Shown piece after piece: positions 33,901-49,674 of a stretch of 64,000 bases of DNA (the stretch's first letter is position 1; every line of letters starts with the position of its first letter). The stretch covers positions 386,654 through 450,653 of the forward strand of contig NW_027192202.1 in the NCBI RefSeq assembly GCF_041956535.1, written 5' to 3'. The notes below the pieces were generated by a model, which saw only the letters and a list, made by a program, of their open reading frames with translations, ran no database searches and was not told the DNA's origin. The DNA comes from Calcarisporiella thermophila CBS 279.70 (lineage: Eukaryota; Calcarisporiellomycota). The position numbers were made by a program, and so were the translations under genes.

Positions 33901-34498
33901 GATCGAAGTTGCCGATGAAGAGCGAAATGAGTGGGAGGTCTATAATGAGCTTCGCGCAAAAGGCCAAAATCCTCCTCCGCCCCAAAGAAATCCAATCCTC
34001 TTGGCCATGGGTGATCTTACACCTGAACAGTATGTCTTACGTACTATCGAAAAAGTGCGATCAAGCGAATTGGAAGAGGCACTGCTGGTTCTGCCGTTTG
34101 ATAAAGTGATTTCGCTACTGGGCTATCTAAATGAATGGATACGTAGAGAGTGGAGTATACCACTTGCATGTAGAATTTTATTTTATTTATTACGAGTACA
34201 CCATCACCAAATTGTGGCAAATCGCGTGATGCGTCCTAGGTTGGATGCAATTCGGGGCCATCTACGCAGTGCATTACAGCGACAAAAGGTATACATTTTG
34301 CATCCACCATTATGGGCTGATTATTATTTTATTAACATCTTTTTATGATAAAAGGATGTAATTGGTTATAATTTAGCAGCGCTGAAATATATACGTGGGG
34401 AACTGGAAGCGCAAGGGACAGCAGAGTTCTTTGATGACAAAATGGTCGAGGAAACGATGACGAAAAAACGAAAATTCGTTACAATTACCGCTTCTTAA
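30968..34498 (+). CDS. DIP2: U3 snoRNP WD40 protein DIP2/UTP12 (WDR3)
   Basis: Twelve exons (30968..31120, 31186..31268, 31334..31516, 31576..31888, 31953..32520, 32596..32693, 32757..32960, 33016..33192, 33266..33484, 33547..33678, 33740..34288, 34355..34498) encode 940 aa; yeast Dip2 has 943. Two tandem WD40 propellers cover residues 1-700, with repeats such as [24 protein letters not shown] and [13 protein letters not shown] basic/acidic linker of [13 protein letters not shown] type separates the propellers. The C-terminal Utp12 domain begins near [18 protein letters not shown]. The start [17 protein letters not shown] is conserved in the family. The protein is part of the UtpB subcomplex of the small-subunit processome in the nucleolus. 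Confidence 0.96.
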
Positions 34499-34910
34499 TT
34501 GTTTATTAAATACTATTAAAATATATAGACTATCATGAATATGAGTCCAATTTTGTTCTCTTCTCTTCATTTTATTTCGCAAGGTTAAAAAATAAAAACT
34601 TTTTATTTCTCAATAATACTCTACTCAGTCTAAATATCGAAACCGGTGTTTATTGTTAAGATTTCCCGTTCACAAGAGGGTTTATGGAAGGGGTTATCTT
34701 TTTTAAACATGCGATTTCGATTGTTTAGCCTCAATTATCGGGAGCGCTCGGGGGAATATTCGGACGGACCAATAATTAGAAATGTAAACAAAAGAAAATC
34801 AGCTCAGGCAGAGCAATATAAAGGGATCTGACCCATTTTCACCTTTTTCACTCCTTTACACCTCCTCCTCTTCTCTATCCTCTTACTAATATCATCCCCA
34901 CTCCTACATT
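34499..34910. other. Promoter region of ADP/ATP carrier
   Basis: This spacer follows DIP2. Its last 90 nt are pyrimidine-rich (repeated CTCC/TTCACC blocks) and lead from a TATA-like box to the carrier ATG. That is typical of strongly expressed fungal genes. No other gene is present. Confidence 0.55.
34817..34823 (+). promoter_or_regulatory. TATA-like box of ADP/ATP carrier gene
   Basis: TATAAAG lies 94 nt before the ATG and is followed by a CT-rich tract. Both features fit a highly expressed TATA promoter. The transcription start is not known. Confidence 0.5.
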
Positions 34911-35910
34911 ATGTCTGGACAAAAAGACGCTAAGTCATTCGCCGTCGACTTCTTGATGGGTGGTGTTTCCGCCGCTGTCTCCAAGACCGCCGCTGCCCCC
35001 ATTGAGCGTGTTAAGCTCCTTATCCAGAACCAGGATGAGATGATTAAGCAGGGCCGTCTCTCGACCCCCTACAAAGGTATTGGTGAGTGCTTCTCCCGCA
35101 CCATCAAGGAGGAGGGTGTCTACTCGTTGTGGCGTGGAAATCTTGCCAACGTTATCCGTTACTTCCCTACCCAGGCCCTTAACTTCGCTTTCAAGGTAAA
35201 GTATTGATAATGTAAACAAACTCGTTTTATTATTCTCTGATGTTTATATGAACGCATACTAGGATCACTTCAAGCGCATGTTCGGTTACAAGAAGGATAA
35301 GGATGGTTACTGGAAGTGGTTCGCCGGTAACTTGGCCTCTGGTGGTGCTGCCGGTGCTGCCTCCCTCACCTTCGTCTACTCCCTCGACTACGCCCGTACC
35401 CGTCTTGCCAACGACGCCAAGTCTGCTAAGAAGGGTGGTGAGCGCCAGTTCAATGGTCTCATTGATGTCTACCGCAAGACCCTCAAGACCGATGGTATCC
35501 TTGGTCTCTACCGTGGATTCAACATCTCTTGCGTTGGTATCATCGTGTACCGCGGTCTCTACTTCGGTATGTACGACTCGCTCAAGCCTGTTTTGCTTGT
35601 CGGTGCTCTCCAGGACAACTTCCTTGCCTCCTTCCTCCTCGGCTGGGGTATCACTATTGGTGCTGGTCTTGCTTCTTACCCCATCGATACCGTCCGTCGT
35701 CGCATGATGATGACTTCCGGCGAGGCTGTCAAGTACAAGTCCTCCCTCCAGGCCTTCCAGCAAATTGTTGCTCAGGAGGGTACCAAGTCCCTCTTCAAGG
35801 GTGCCGGTGCCAACATTCTCCGCGCTATTGCTGGTGCTGGTGTGCTCGCTGGTTACGATCAGCTACAGATGATCTTCTTCGGCAAGAAGTTCTCTGGCGG
35901 CTCTGGTTAA
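34911..35910 (+). CDS. AAC: Mitochondrial ADP/ATP carrier
   Basis: Two exons (34911..35195, 35263..35910) encode 310 aa. The diagnostic RRRMMM hexapeptide is present in the third repeat ([11 protein letters not shown]), with three PxD/ExxK/R motifs ([28 protein letters not shown]). The N-terminus lacks a presequence, as usual. It exchanges cytosolic ADP for matrix ATP across the inner membrane. Codon use is strikingly biased to C-ending and GGT codons, in contrast to AT-rich neighbours such as DIP2 and RPP40, which agrees with high expression. The single intron (67 nt) falls after NFAFK. Confidence 0.97.
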
Positions 35911-36226
35911 ATGATCTTTACAAAATGATAACACATTGCTTTTTATCTTCAAGTTTTGTTAGACCTTTTTTTAGATTTATTTCCATGTATTTAAACGATT
36001 TTTTTAGACTTTCTCAAGGGTGCTTACTTTTGTGCAAAAATAATATTTATTGATCTAAAATTTAGAGAGTCTAAATCACTCTATTTCCAGAAATCGCTTC
36101 GATGTCAGAGCTGATAAAAGATTTGGATTATTTGGTGTTACCCTGTTGTTTGGCCGAGGTGTGCCAGTCACATATTTGAACCAGCTCCTTAAATCATTGT
36201 ATTATGACTGTATTTATTAATATTAA
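35911..36226. other. Spacer between AAC and RPP40
   Basis: This holds the carrier 3' UTR and the RPP40 promoter, including a CAGTCACA box. The ATG at 36102 opens only 26 codons and leads nowhere. No gene is called. Confidence 0.5.
36165..36172 (+). promoter_or_regulatory. HomolD-type box upstream of RPP40
   Basis: CAGTCACA lies 55 nt before the RPP40 ATG and is identical to the fission yeast HomolD element. Regulatory function is inferred from position. Confidence 0.5.
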
Positions 36227-37749
36227 ATGAGAAGAGACATGGAGCGTTATCCATCAGTTGATAAACCAAAATCCAAACTCTTTCTTCATCGCTCCAAGTT
36301 TGATTCTACAAATTCAACTTGTAATCATATTATAAAGGAACATCCTTTCAATTATGAGGTAACCTTTTTCTTTAACAATGTTGGCATGTGTATTTTAATG
36401 GTAATTTTGATAGCTTGAGGTTATTCTTCCAGCAGAACAGGAGCTACCTGTATGGGTAGCAGAAATTTTGGAACCTGTATTCTACTACAAAGTTAAAATG
36501 CCGCTTTCTCATTTGATTACAATGTCATTTAAAAATGATTATTTGCGAAGAGGTATATTTGCGTTTATTTGATAATTTATATCTGTTTACAAAGCCATAT
36601 ACATATACATCTTAGGTCATGTGTTTGCGCATAGTATTGGCGGTCGGATAGATATAGATGATATTGTTGTTTTGGATGGAGATGGTAAGATTATCTTGCT
36701 TCAAATGTTTTCAAATATTATACTAAGTCATTTGGAACTATTATTTTAGGTAAATTAACTCTTTCGTTGTCAAAGGACACGTACGAATCTCTTGGTTTAA
36801 CCGGAAAACCTTCGAAATTTGGACGTCAGAAGTTTGGTAAATTACTTGTATTAATGCTTTGATGCATTAACCATATGTTAATGTTTTTTATTTAATGAAG
36901 TTGTTATTATTGATTTACTTGAAAAATCCATGATTCCCGGGAAAAACGGGTATGAGAGGGTTCAGTGGTGTTTTGAGAACACGTTTACTCAAGAGCTAGA
37001 ATTTTACATAGCATTTGTCAACCCAGGTACTCTCTACTTCTTATTCATTAAGTTACAGACTAATTGAATTTATATCAAAACTATCTAGCTACCAGCAAAA
37101 CAGAAGAAATGCAATTTCCCTCTAACTTCAAATCGGAAAAAGTACAGCTAAATACAACGTATAGGACTCTAAATGACATATTTGTACCGGATATGAACTC
37201 ATTGCTTTTGACTTCGGAAGACGACAAAAGCTGGCGGCGAAATGCCATGGAAGCTTATGAATGGATGGCAATGGCGAGTCTTGGTTCTCCAAGGTGAATA
37301 TTACTTTATATACACTTCCAATTTTTACTGGATACTAATGCGAGCTTTATGCGTATATTAATAGGATTTGCCTAATTGATAAGGTCGATCCATTTGTATC
37401 CGTGTACCAACCCCCTTCTAATTCTACGCATCAAAATGTGACAAGCGTGCGGTGGAAAGGACTAATTCCTCCGCAAATTGTAGTTCAACTTTTAGACTCG
37501 TGTCGGTATGAATCTTTTCATCATTCTAGGTTAGAATACTTAATAATGGATTTTCCCCTTAGTCAATATATCCACACTCGACCATGGATTAGTATAAATA
37601 TTTGGGGTTTTAAAGATTCTCCTTTTTCATGGCGAGGGAGTGAGCATGGTTACCTAGTTAACGGTGAAAATAACTACAGTATTATGCTCCTTCCTCGAGA
37701 AGACTACGTTATATTTCAGCAATTAGGTGCATACGACACGTTTTCTTAA
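36227..37749 (+). CDS. RPP40: Ribonuclease P/MRP protein subunit RPP40
   Basis: Eight exons (36227..36358, 36414..36552, 36616..36684, 36750..36836, 36901..37026, 37089..37293, 37365..37505, 37563..37749) encode 361 aa; human RPP40 is about the same length. Recognisable segments are TLSLSKDTYESLGLTGKPS and WISINIWGFKDSPFSWRG, followed by EHGYLVNGENNY near the C-terminus, which match the Rpp40 family. The subunit belongs to nuclear RNase P/MRP, which process tRNA 5' ends and pre-rRNA. The last intron (37506-37562) is 57 nt and in frame without a stop, so retention would add 19 residues. I removed it because both splice sites are good and the spliced form is closer to relatives. A HomolD-type box lies 55 nt upstream. 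Confidence 0.88.
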
Positions 37750-37891
37750 AACTCAGAATTGAACTATATCAAATTTTGCATTTAATAAACAAATTCCGTT
37801 GTGGCACAGCGCTAATCAACTCGAAAACAAAATTTCATTTGTCTCTTATCATATACCGCTCCTTGTTCTTTACCGGAATATTTTAAGGCAG

Positions 37892-40933
<3,042 letters not shown>

Positions 40934-41025
40934 AAAATACAAAATATTTTTTGTTATAGTATGAATATGAATAGGCTGTGAAATAGAAAGTTAATAAATA
41001 TATTGGTCACGGTTAAGTGACTATT

Positions 41026-41033
41026 TGTGACTG
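41026..41033 (-). promoter_or_regulatory. HomolD-type box (inverted) upstream of RPC2
   Basis: TGTGACTG on the + strand is the exact reverse complement of CAGTCACA, 95 nt before the RPC2 ATG. HomolD boxes work in either orientation in fission yeast. Function here is inferred. Confidence 0.45.
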
Positions 41034-41127
41034 CACATTTCCCGTAAACATTTAGATCGAAAAACATCGCGTATTATTTTAAACTACTTCTCTAAATATT
41101 CCTTTCACGTCCGAACATAGTTTAGAT

Positions 41128-44100
41128 ATGGTACGAAAGGGAAAAGGAAAACTGAAACCTCACGAAGATGAGGATGCTGGTATGGAGGTGGAAAATGATT
41201 TCGGATCCCTGAAAGCACAGAATTTCGGCGGCAAAGGAATCACTGATCCAATTCCAACTGTTGAGGTATAATTGTCATCCAAATCTGTTGAATTCACTCG
41301 TTAGATCTTGTCTTCTAACTCCTATATAATTAGGATAAATGGAAGCTGCTTCCTTCTTTTTTGAAAGTCAAGGGATTGGTTAAACAGCATATCGATTCCT
41401 TTAATTATTTTGTCAATACCGATCTTACCAAGATTATAAAAGCCAATGAAAAGGTCACTTCAGATATCGATCCTCACTTTTATCTTAAGTATGTCTTCAA
41501 ACTTTGAGTAATTCTATGTAAATCTGCATTAAATTAACTGACTATCTGCCCTCTCAGATATACTGCCATTCGTGTCGGACAGCCAGAGCGTCCTGAAACG
41601 GATATGCCACATAGTATAATTACACCCCAAGAATGTCGCCTGCGTGACCTAACTTATTCAGCAACAATTTATGTCGATGTTGAATATGTTCGCGGAAGGC
41701 AGATTGTACGAAGAAAGGGTGTACCTATTGGCCGCCTTCCTATCATGTTACGCAGCTCGCACTGTGTGCTCACTAACAAAAGTGAAGCAGAGTTGGCAAG
41801 GATGTGTGAATGTCCTTTGGATCCAGGTAAACTTGTTTTTTATAATATTCATAATTTTATCTAACTTGGAGATTTTTTTAGGTGGCTATTTTGTTGTTAA
41901 AGGAACAGAAAAAGTTATTTTGATTCAAGAACAGTTATCCAAGAATCGTATTATTGTTGAACCTAGTAAAAAGAGCCAAATGGTGGCAATGGTTACAAGG
42001 TGATTTTATGTTTTTTTTAACTCAACATAGTAACTGCTAACCATCCCTATTTTATCATCGATTAGTTCCACACACGAACGAAAAAGTAACACTTATGTGA
42101 TAACGAAAAACGGCAAACTGTACTTGAAACACAACTCAATTTCTGAGGACATTCCTGTATCAATTGTAATGAAGGTATTTATGGTTTTAATTAACTAACT
42201 AATCGCATATTTAATAAAGCATATCATTATTTTTTAGGCTATGGGTATAATATCTGATAAGGAAATTGCTCAGCTTGTAGCTGGTAACGACCCAGATATT
42301 TTGGATTCATTTTCGGCCAGTATCGAAGAGGGTTCGCAACTTCGCATTTTTACACAACAGCAAGCATTAGATTATATTGGTAGTAAAGTCAAGGTTACTC
42401 GAAAAATTGCTTCGGTTAGGAGGCCAATGGTAAATATTTACTTAACGTCTCTACTCTTTTCATTGCTAACTATTTTATTATATTCGCATAGGCGGAAGAA
42501 GCACTAGAAATCCTTGCTACAGTTATTCTAGCTCATGTCCCAGTTAAGGATCTCAATTTCAGGCCAAAATGTGTTTATATTGCCATTATGACACGTCGAG
42601 TCTTGCTTGCATTGAAAAATGAGAAGCATGTGGATGATCGCGATTATGTTGGCAACAAGCGCTTGGAATTGTATGCATCTTCCGCTTTCTTTTATTCTAG
42701 TTCGTGTGTCTAATTTCTTCCTACTTATCTTAGGGCTGGCCAAATGTTATCGCTACTTTTTGAGGATTTGTTCAAAAAATTCAATTCCGATCTTAAGCTT
42801 AATATTGATAAAGTGCTGAAGAAGCCGAATCGAACTCAAGAATTTGACGTTTATAATCAATTAATTCTGCATGGTGATCATATCACTGGCGGTTTCGTGC
42901 GTGCCATTTCGACAGGCAAATGGTCATTAAAGCGATTCAAGATGGAGCGTGCTGGTGTCACCCATGTCCTTAGCCGATTGTGCTATATTAGCGCACTCGG
43001 TATGATGACCCGTATTTCTAGTCAGTTTGAAAAAACTCGAAAAGTGTCGGGTCCTCGTGCTTTGCAGGTATTTGTTCTTAAAACACTTTCATTCAATGCA
43101 CCATTTACAATGCTGGACATATTCTATAGCCATCACAATGGGGTGTCTTATGCCCTTCAGACACTCCTGAAGGTGAAGCATGTGGTCTCGTTAAAAATTT
43201 AGCTCTTATGACCCATATCACTACAGACGATGAAGAGGAGCCTATTACCCGTTTGGTATATACCTTGGGTGTTGAAGGTAGACTTCTCCTCTATCAACTG
43301 CTTTTTCACTCCTATATTTTACATTTTTTTTGGTTCAATTAGACGTAAACTTGCTATCAGGCTCGGAACTTTATAGTAACAATGCCTATGTTGTGTTTCT
43401 TAATGGACTTGTACTTGGTGTTTCACGAAAACCGTCCAAATTTGTGAAAGAATTCAGACGTCTTCGCCGCACAGGAAAAATATCATCGTTTGTCAGTATT
43501 TATGTCAACCACCATTTGAGAGCAGTTCAGATTGCATCCGACGGTGGACGAATTTGTCGCCCGCTTATTATTGTAGATAACATGCAACCTAGGGTAAAAA
43601 TCGAGCATATCAAGGCAAGTTTCATTATTATTGCAGGAAATTCACTAAATTATAGAAGCTTATTGAGAGGGTTGTTTTAGCAACTTAATGCCGGGAAGCT
43701 ATCTTTTGATGACTTTTTACGTTTGGGTCTTGTCGAATATCTCGACGTGAACGAGGAAAATGATTCCAACATTGCTATGTATGAGCGCGAAATTATCCCA
43801 GAGACGACTCATTTAGAAATCGAGCCTTTCACTGTTCTCGGTGCTGTTGCAGGTCTGATCCCGTATCCGCATCACAATCAGAGTCCTCGTAATACCTACC
43901 AATGCGCTATGGGTAAACAAGCTATTGGTGCTGTCGCGTACAATCAACTCAACAGAATCGACACCCTCCTTTATTTGATGGTATACCCGCAAAAACCTAT
44001 GGTGAAAACAAAGACAATCGAACTCATTGGCTATGACGAGGTAAGCACTAATTCTTTACAACATACAAACTTGGGTTTAATGTGATTAATGTGTTCCAAA

Positions 44101-45390
44101 TGTATCTTCAGCTCCCTGCCGGTCAAAATGCAACTGTTGCTGTGATGAGTTATTCCGGTTATGACATTGAGGATGCACTTGTTCTTAACAAGTCCTCTCT
44201 TGATCGCGGCTTCGGGCGCTGCCAAGTGATGAGAAAATATGCTACGGTGATTCGCAAGTATGCCAATGGTACATATGATCGATTAGTCGACCCGCCTCCG
44301 GAAGATTCAGACATGTTCACCGAGAGGCACAAAATTCTAGAGCCTGACGGTCTTGCTGGGGCAGGAGAACGAGTAGAGCCCCACATGATTTACATCAATA
44401 AGCAATCACCTACTAATACAAGCATGGATATCGGCGTCGGCACACAGCAGGCGCAGACGATTCAATTCAAAAACACGCCCATGTCGTACAAGAGTCCTAT
44501 TTCTGGTTACATCGACAAGGTACTGTTGACCACCGCAGACAACGATCAAACGTTGATCAAGGTCCTTATTCGACAAACGCGTCGTCCTGAACTTGGCGAC
44601 AAGTTCTCATCCCGTCACGGACAGAAAGGTGTTTGCGGCATCATCGTACAACAAGAAGACATGCCTTTCACCGATCTTGGCATCTGCCCTGACATTATCA
44701 TGAATCCTCACGGTTTTCCTTCTCGAATGACAGTCGGAAAGATGATTGAGCTACTGGCTGGAAAAGCTGGAGTGCTTGCCGGGCAGCGACAATACGGAAC
44801 AGCGTTTGGTGGGAGTAAGGTTGAGGATATGAGCAGAATTTTAATTGAACATGGATTCAGTTACTCTGGAAAAGATTATGTGACTTCTGGTAATATCCCC
44901 TGGTTCCCCTCTCTCCCCCGTTGACGTTCTGATTCTCTAAACACTCCCCGTTTATTGTATCAATGTAGGTATTACTGGTGAACCGCTATCTGCATATATC
45001 TTCTTTGGCCCGGTGTTCTACCAGAAATTAAAGCACATGGTAGTCGATAAAATGCACGCTCGTTCTCGTGGACCACGCGCTGTCCTCACTCGTCAACCAA
45101 CTGAAGGTCGTTCGCGAGATGGTGGTCTTCGTCTCGGTGAGATGGAGCGTGATTGTTTGATCGGTCACGGAACTAGTATGTTGCTTCTAGAGCGTCTGAT
45201 GATTTCGTCTGATCAGTTCGAGGTGAATGTGTGCGAGCAGTGTGGTTTAATCGGTTATACGGGCTGGTGCCAGTACTGCCGTAGCAGCAAATCTATGGTC
45301 AACATGCAGATCCCATATGCAGCAAAACTTCTGTTCCAAGAACTACAGAGTATGAATATTCTTCCTAGATTGATCTTGGAAGAGTTCTGA
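41128..45390 (+). CDS. RET1: RNA polymerase III second-largest subunit RPC2
   Basis: Thirteen exons (41128..41265, 41334..41488, 41558..41826, 41882..41999, 42066..42174, 42238..42429, 42492..42670, 42734..43067, 43130..43277, 43343..43614, 43681..44040, 44112..44889, 44969..45390) encode 1157 aa; yeast Ret1 has 1149. Beta-subunit landmarks include [72 protein letters not shown] and the C-terminal zinc site CEQCG-x9-[16 protein letters not shown] and the hybrid-binding and wall regions fit Pol III rather than Rpb2 or Rpa135. It forms half of the Pol III active centre that makes tRNA and 5S RNA. Intron 10 (43615-43680) is GC-AG, needed to keep [12 protein letters not shown] in frame. Confidence 0.96.
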
Positions 45391-45640
45391 TTTCGAAAAC
45401 TTAGAAAATCATTTCGCATATCTTTCTTCTAACTATATTCTTGTATGTAATTACAAAATAAAATTTTATAATCACCCAATCTCTATATATGAATTAGTAG
45501 CCTGAATGAGATCAACGCGTTATCATTTCGATTCGGGATCAGGTTAGGTTAGAATTTTGCAAGGCTCGAGGCCATAGCCCCTCGTTTTTCCAGCTCTCAC
45601 CTTTTAATCATTTTCGCTCTAACTAGTTCCGTTGTAAAAC

Positions 45641-48302
45641 ATGGTAAGAGATTCTGCTTACTTGTTTGGCGTATACCTCTCAATGTATTTTTGAGAACCG
45701 TAAGTTATAAACAATCGTACTACTTGCTTCTTGTTTATTTAGGCTGGGGCACTTGAGAACGCAAAAAACCTGCCAAAGATCCGTGATGCTGAGAAGGAAA
45801 GCGAATTTGGTTATATTTTTGGTGTTTCAGGTCCAGGTGCGTAAAAGATTTCGACTTTAGAGGAAGTCATAACGGAAAGGAAAATCAATAGGCGGGAATG
45901 TCGCGATATTTATCATTCATCTAATTCAATAATTGTCGTTATTTTTTATAGTCGTCGTTGCAGAACAAATGACTGGATCTGCAATGTATGAACTGGTAAG
46001 TTTATGGTTAGCCAACTTTTGAGTTGTTCATCCCGCTTGTAAAATACAATGCAGTGTCCAAGCTCCACCCGGGCCAATATTGATATCTGCAATCAATTTT
46101 TATTCGCGTACTACTTCAGATGATTGACTAGATTTATTTGTTCTATAGGTACGCGTTGGACATTTTGAACTAGTTGGTGAAATCATTCGCATTGAGGGCG
46201 ATAAAGCGACGATCCAGGTTTATGAGGACACAGGTAATGTTAAAATTGATTTTTATCCAGATGAAGATTGCAGAATATTTAATCGCCGGCTCCTTTCCCT
46301 AGCCGGTCTCACGGTCGGCGATCCAGTGCTTCGTACCGGAAAACCACTCTCGGTTGAGCTAGGGCCTGGATTAATGAGCAATATTTTTGATGGTATCCAG
46401 CGCCCTCTTGAGGTTATCCAGAAGCAATCTAATAGCATTTACATTCCTCGTGGCATTGCTGTTCCGGCTCTTGAAAAGAAAACGTTATGGGACTTTGAAC
46501 CAGCCAATTTCAAGGTATGATGTCTCTGAATAATTGAATGTAAGAGTAACTTACCGATCCTTCCTTAGGTTGGTGACCATATAACGGGTGGCGATGTTTA
46601 TGGACATGTTTTTGAAAACAGCCTTGTTAGAGATCATGCGATTTTACTTCCACCCCGTGCTCTAGGCACTGTCACGTATATTGCTGAGAAAGGACAGTAC
46701 TCTCTTGAAGATGTTGTGCTTGAGACGGAGTTTGATGGTCAAAAACAAAAATTCACGATGATGCATATGTGGCCAGTACGTTCACCGCGCCCCGTTGCCG
46801 AAAAATTGTCAGCAGACTTCCCACTGCTTACCGGCCAGCGTGTGCTTGATGCCCTTTTCCCGTACTTATTTACCAGCTCAGATTCGATTCATTGCAGTAT
46901 ACTATAATGCTTTTTTGTTTTCATAGATCGGTTCAGGGTGGAACCACTGCCATTCCTGGCGCTTTCGGTTGTGGCAAGACCGTGATTTCTCAGGCCGTAT
47001 CCAAGTATTCTAACTCGGATATTATCATCTATGTGGGTTGTGGTGAGCGTGGAAATGAGATGGCTGAAGTACTTATGGACTTCCCTGAATTATCGATTGA
47101 GGTCGGCGGCAGACAGGAGTCAATCATGAAACGTACCACCCTCGTCGCCAACACATCGAACATGCCTGTGGCCGCACGTGAAGCTTCTATTTACACTGGT
47201 AAATTTGATATCTTTTTAAATATCGATGTTTATTCCTTTCGAATATTGTTTTTACAATTTTTTATTACTTCTTCCCCTAACTCTTTATAGGCATTACTCT
47301 CTCTGAATACTTCCGTGATCAAGGCAAGGACGTTACCATGATGGCCGATTCTACCTCCCGATGGGCTGAAGCGCTCCGTGAAATCTCGGGACGTCTTGCA
47401 GAGATGCCTGCAGATAGCGGTTACCCCGCTTACCTGGGTGCTCGTCTCGCTTCATTCTATGAACGCGCAGGAAAAGTCCACTGTCTTGGCAACCCAAGAC
47501 GTACCGGCAGTGTAACTGTGGTCGGCGCTGTCTCCCCACCGGGCGGTGATTTCTCTGATCCCGTTACCGCCTCTACGCTTGGTATTGTTCAAGTGTTCTG
47601 GGGCTTGGACAAGAAGCTCGCCCAGCGAAAGCATTTCCCATCTGTCAATTGGTCGCTCTCCTACTCCAAGTATATGAAGGTGCTCGAGCCTTACTATGAA
47701 AAGGCAGACCCAGAATTCGTTTCTCTTCGCAACAAGTGCAAGGAGATTCTGCAGATGGAAGAAGATTTGGCTGAAATTGTCCAGCTTGTCGGCAAGGTAA
47801 GGCTCCAAAGACAAATTCAAATCATTCCAAGATCTATATAAACATATCCCTTACCTTGCCCAAACCAACTAATGCGTTTTATTGTAGAGTGCGCTTGGCG
47901 AAACCGACAAAATTACGCTAGAAATTGCCAGAGTCATCAAGGATGATTTCCTGCAACAAAACGGCTACTCGAATTACGACCGATACTGCCCGTTCTACAA
48001 GACAGTATGGATGCTGCGCAATATGATCACCTTCTATAACCTCGCGGTGCATGCCGTTGAGGCGACCAACAACCAGGTCACTTGGGCCCGCATTCGCGAG
48101 ACAATGAGTGATATTCTCTACAAGTTGAGCTCGATGAAATTTGAGGTAATGAAGACAGGTCATATATTCTTGGTGAGCTGACTTATTAACCATTTTTTAT
48201 TGATTTAACTAGGACCCCGCTGATGGCGAGAATGTGCTGCGGGAACGCTACCAGAGTCTGTACAAGGAGATGGAACAACGCTTCCGTGATCTTGAAGTGT
48301 AG
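45641..48302 (+). CDS. VMA1: V-type H+-ATPase catalytic subunit A
   Basis: Ten exons (45641..45643, 45743..45836, 45952..45995, 46149..46233, 46303..46514, 46569..46861, 46927..47198, 47291..47796, 47888..48145, 48213..48302) encode 618 aa. The first exon is the ATG alone with donor GTAAGA; exon 2 starts AGALENAKN. The Walker A loop GAFGCGKT is intact and uninterrupted, so the VDE intein found at this site in bakers' yeast is absent. [28 protein letters not shown] and [12 protein letters not shown] are the expected catalytic and subunit-interface motifs. The subunit hydrolyses ATP in the V1 sector and drives proton pumping into vacuole, endosome and Golgi. Confidence 0.97.
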
Positions 48303-48409
48303 AACCCTCCTCGCATTACTTAACCTTATTCTATTTCTTTCACTTTTTTTTTTACAGAAAATAAAATACAAGCTTTTATTATATAGACACAGAACTTAAT
48401 CGGTTAGTT

Positions 48410-49324
48410 TCATGTTGAGGTTGATTCTGTAGGGGATGGATTTCCAACAAGATCCTGTAGCACCGTCTTGGCTCGGTCAATTCGTGACAGATTACCAGGC
48501 AACGACTATAGGACATAGTGAAAAAGAGAGATACCAAGAAATTGAGCCACACAAACTAGGGTCACTGCAGAGGCAGAGAAGAGGCCTACCTGGCGTAATT
48601 CTGCGAGCATTTTGACGCTCTGCTCATAATCTTGCTTGATGGAATCTTCTCGTGGAATATCTGGGGAATAAAATATTATAGAACCATAGCCTATTGACAT
48701 TGTAAATGATACAATAACTCACCATACTCCATCGACATGTCGTATTCATTCTCTAGCTCTTCCAAGCCCTCAAACACGACACGATCGGACAACATTGACT
48801 GCCGCAGAACCACATCTTGCATTAGCTTTTCTATCTGGTCAGGAATATTTTTGCGACGCTCAGCAACTTTAAGGGTCAGCTCCTCGGCTCTATTGTGAAG
48901 TTCGATAAGCTTGGAATTAAGTTCCTCATCGAATGGTTCGATTTCTGATGAAATGGTGAGGTAAAGCGGGTTACAATTAATAGAAAAGGCTCGGGTGTAC
49001 GTGCAGCAACTTGCCTTCCACTTCTTCAAAGGCTTGGTCATAATCCTGACCATTGACTAACATGCTTTTTCCCGCCATACTAAAAATAGCTTCTATCCAC
49101 TAGATAATAAAGAATTATTGTCATTGACGCGAGAACTAAAATAATGCCGATGCTATCTTTACATTGTTCATGAGGTCTTCCACATCTTTCTTTGTTTTCG
49201 AATTTTCTGTTGCGCATTTTTCTGCTAGTGCTGCAAAAGCAGCCTCTTGCAATTGTTGTTTCAAGTAGATAACATCATCTTTTGTATCTACGGCTATCTT
49301 TGGGATGTCACCATTCCGCTCCAT
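48410..49324 (-). CDS. Mis12-complex kinetochore subunit, Nsl1/Mis14-like
   Basis: Five exons, complement(48410..48505, 48590..48660, 48723..48944, 49015..49099, 49163..49324), encode 211 aa, the size of fission yeast Mis14. The N-terminus has the family pattern VIYLKQQLQEAAFAAL, followed by WIEAIFSMAGKSMLVNG. A long charged coiled coil spans EELNSKLIELHNRAEELTLK to about 170. The tail NLSRIDRAKTVLQDL is also typical. Nsl1/Mis14 links the Ndc80 complex to inner kinetochore proteins. Identification rests on pattern and length rather than on invariant residues. The second intron (48945-49014) is GC-AG: only GAAG|GCAAGT keeps the phase into IEPFDEEL. Confidence 0.75.
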
Positions 49325-49674
49325 CGCGTTAATGAAATATTAAATTTTGATGCATTTCCAGGAGTCGTGGATTCAAATAGAGCATTCCAAGCCACAGTGA
49401 GGTCACAAGGAGGAGCATGCAACTTAAAAAGAGTCTCCATATTTCATAGCATCTGTAGGAGGATGATACTGCCTTGCTTCCTCAAGACGTACTGAAACTA
49501 GTGTCACAGTAGAATACCCTTTCACTCCATTCACAAGGCAAATCCATTGCCCGAACCATTTCGTTGTCTAGCCCGCAGTCGTTCGATTTTCCGTGGAATA
49601 TTCATTTCATTACCTCCTTCCAGCTCTATATTAGGTCAACTCTCGAGTAATTGAACAAGCAGGATAAATCTCCA
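49325..49674. other. Divergent promoter region Nsl1-like/VPS52
   Basis: This 350-nt divergent spacer has no TATA-like box, no CAGTCACA box and no credible ORF. It should contain both promoters. Confidence 0.5.

Noticed and set aside
46927-47198. Possible intein at the VMA1 P-loop
   Set aside because: GAFGCGKT is continuous in the spliced exon; no insertion is present.
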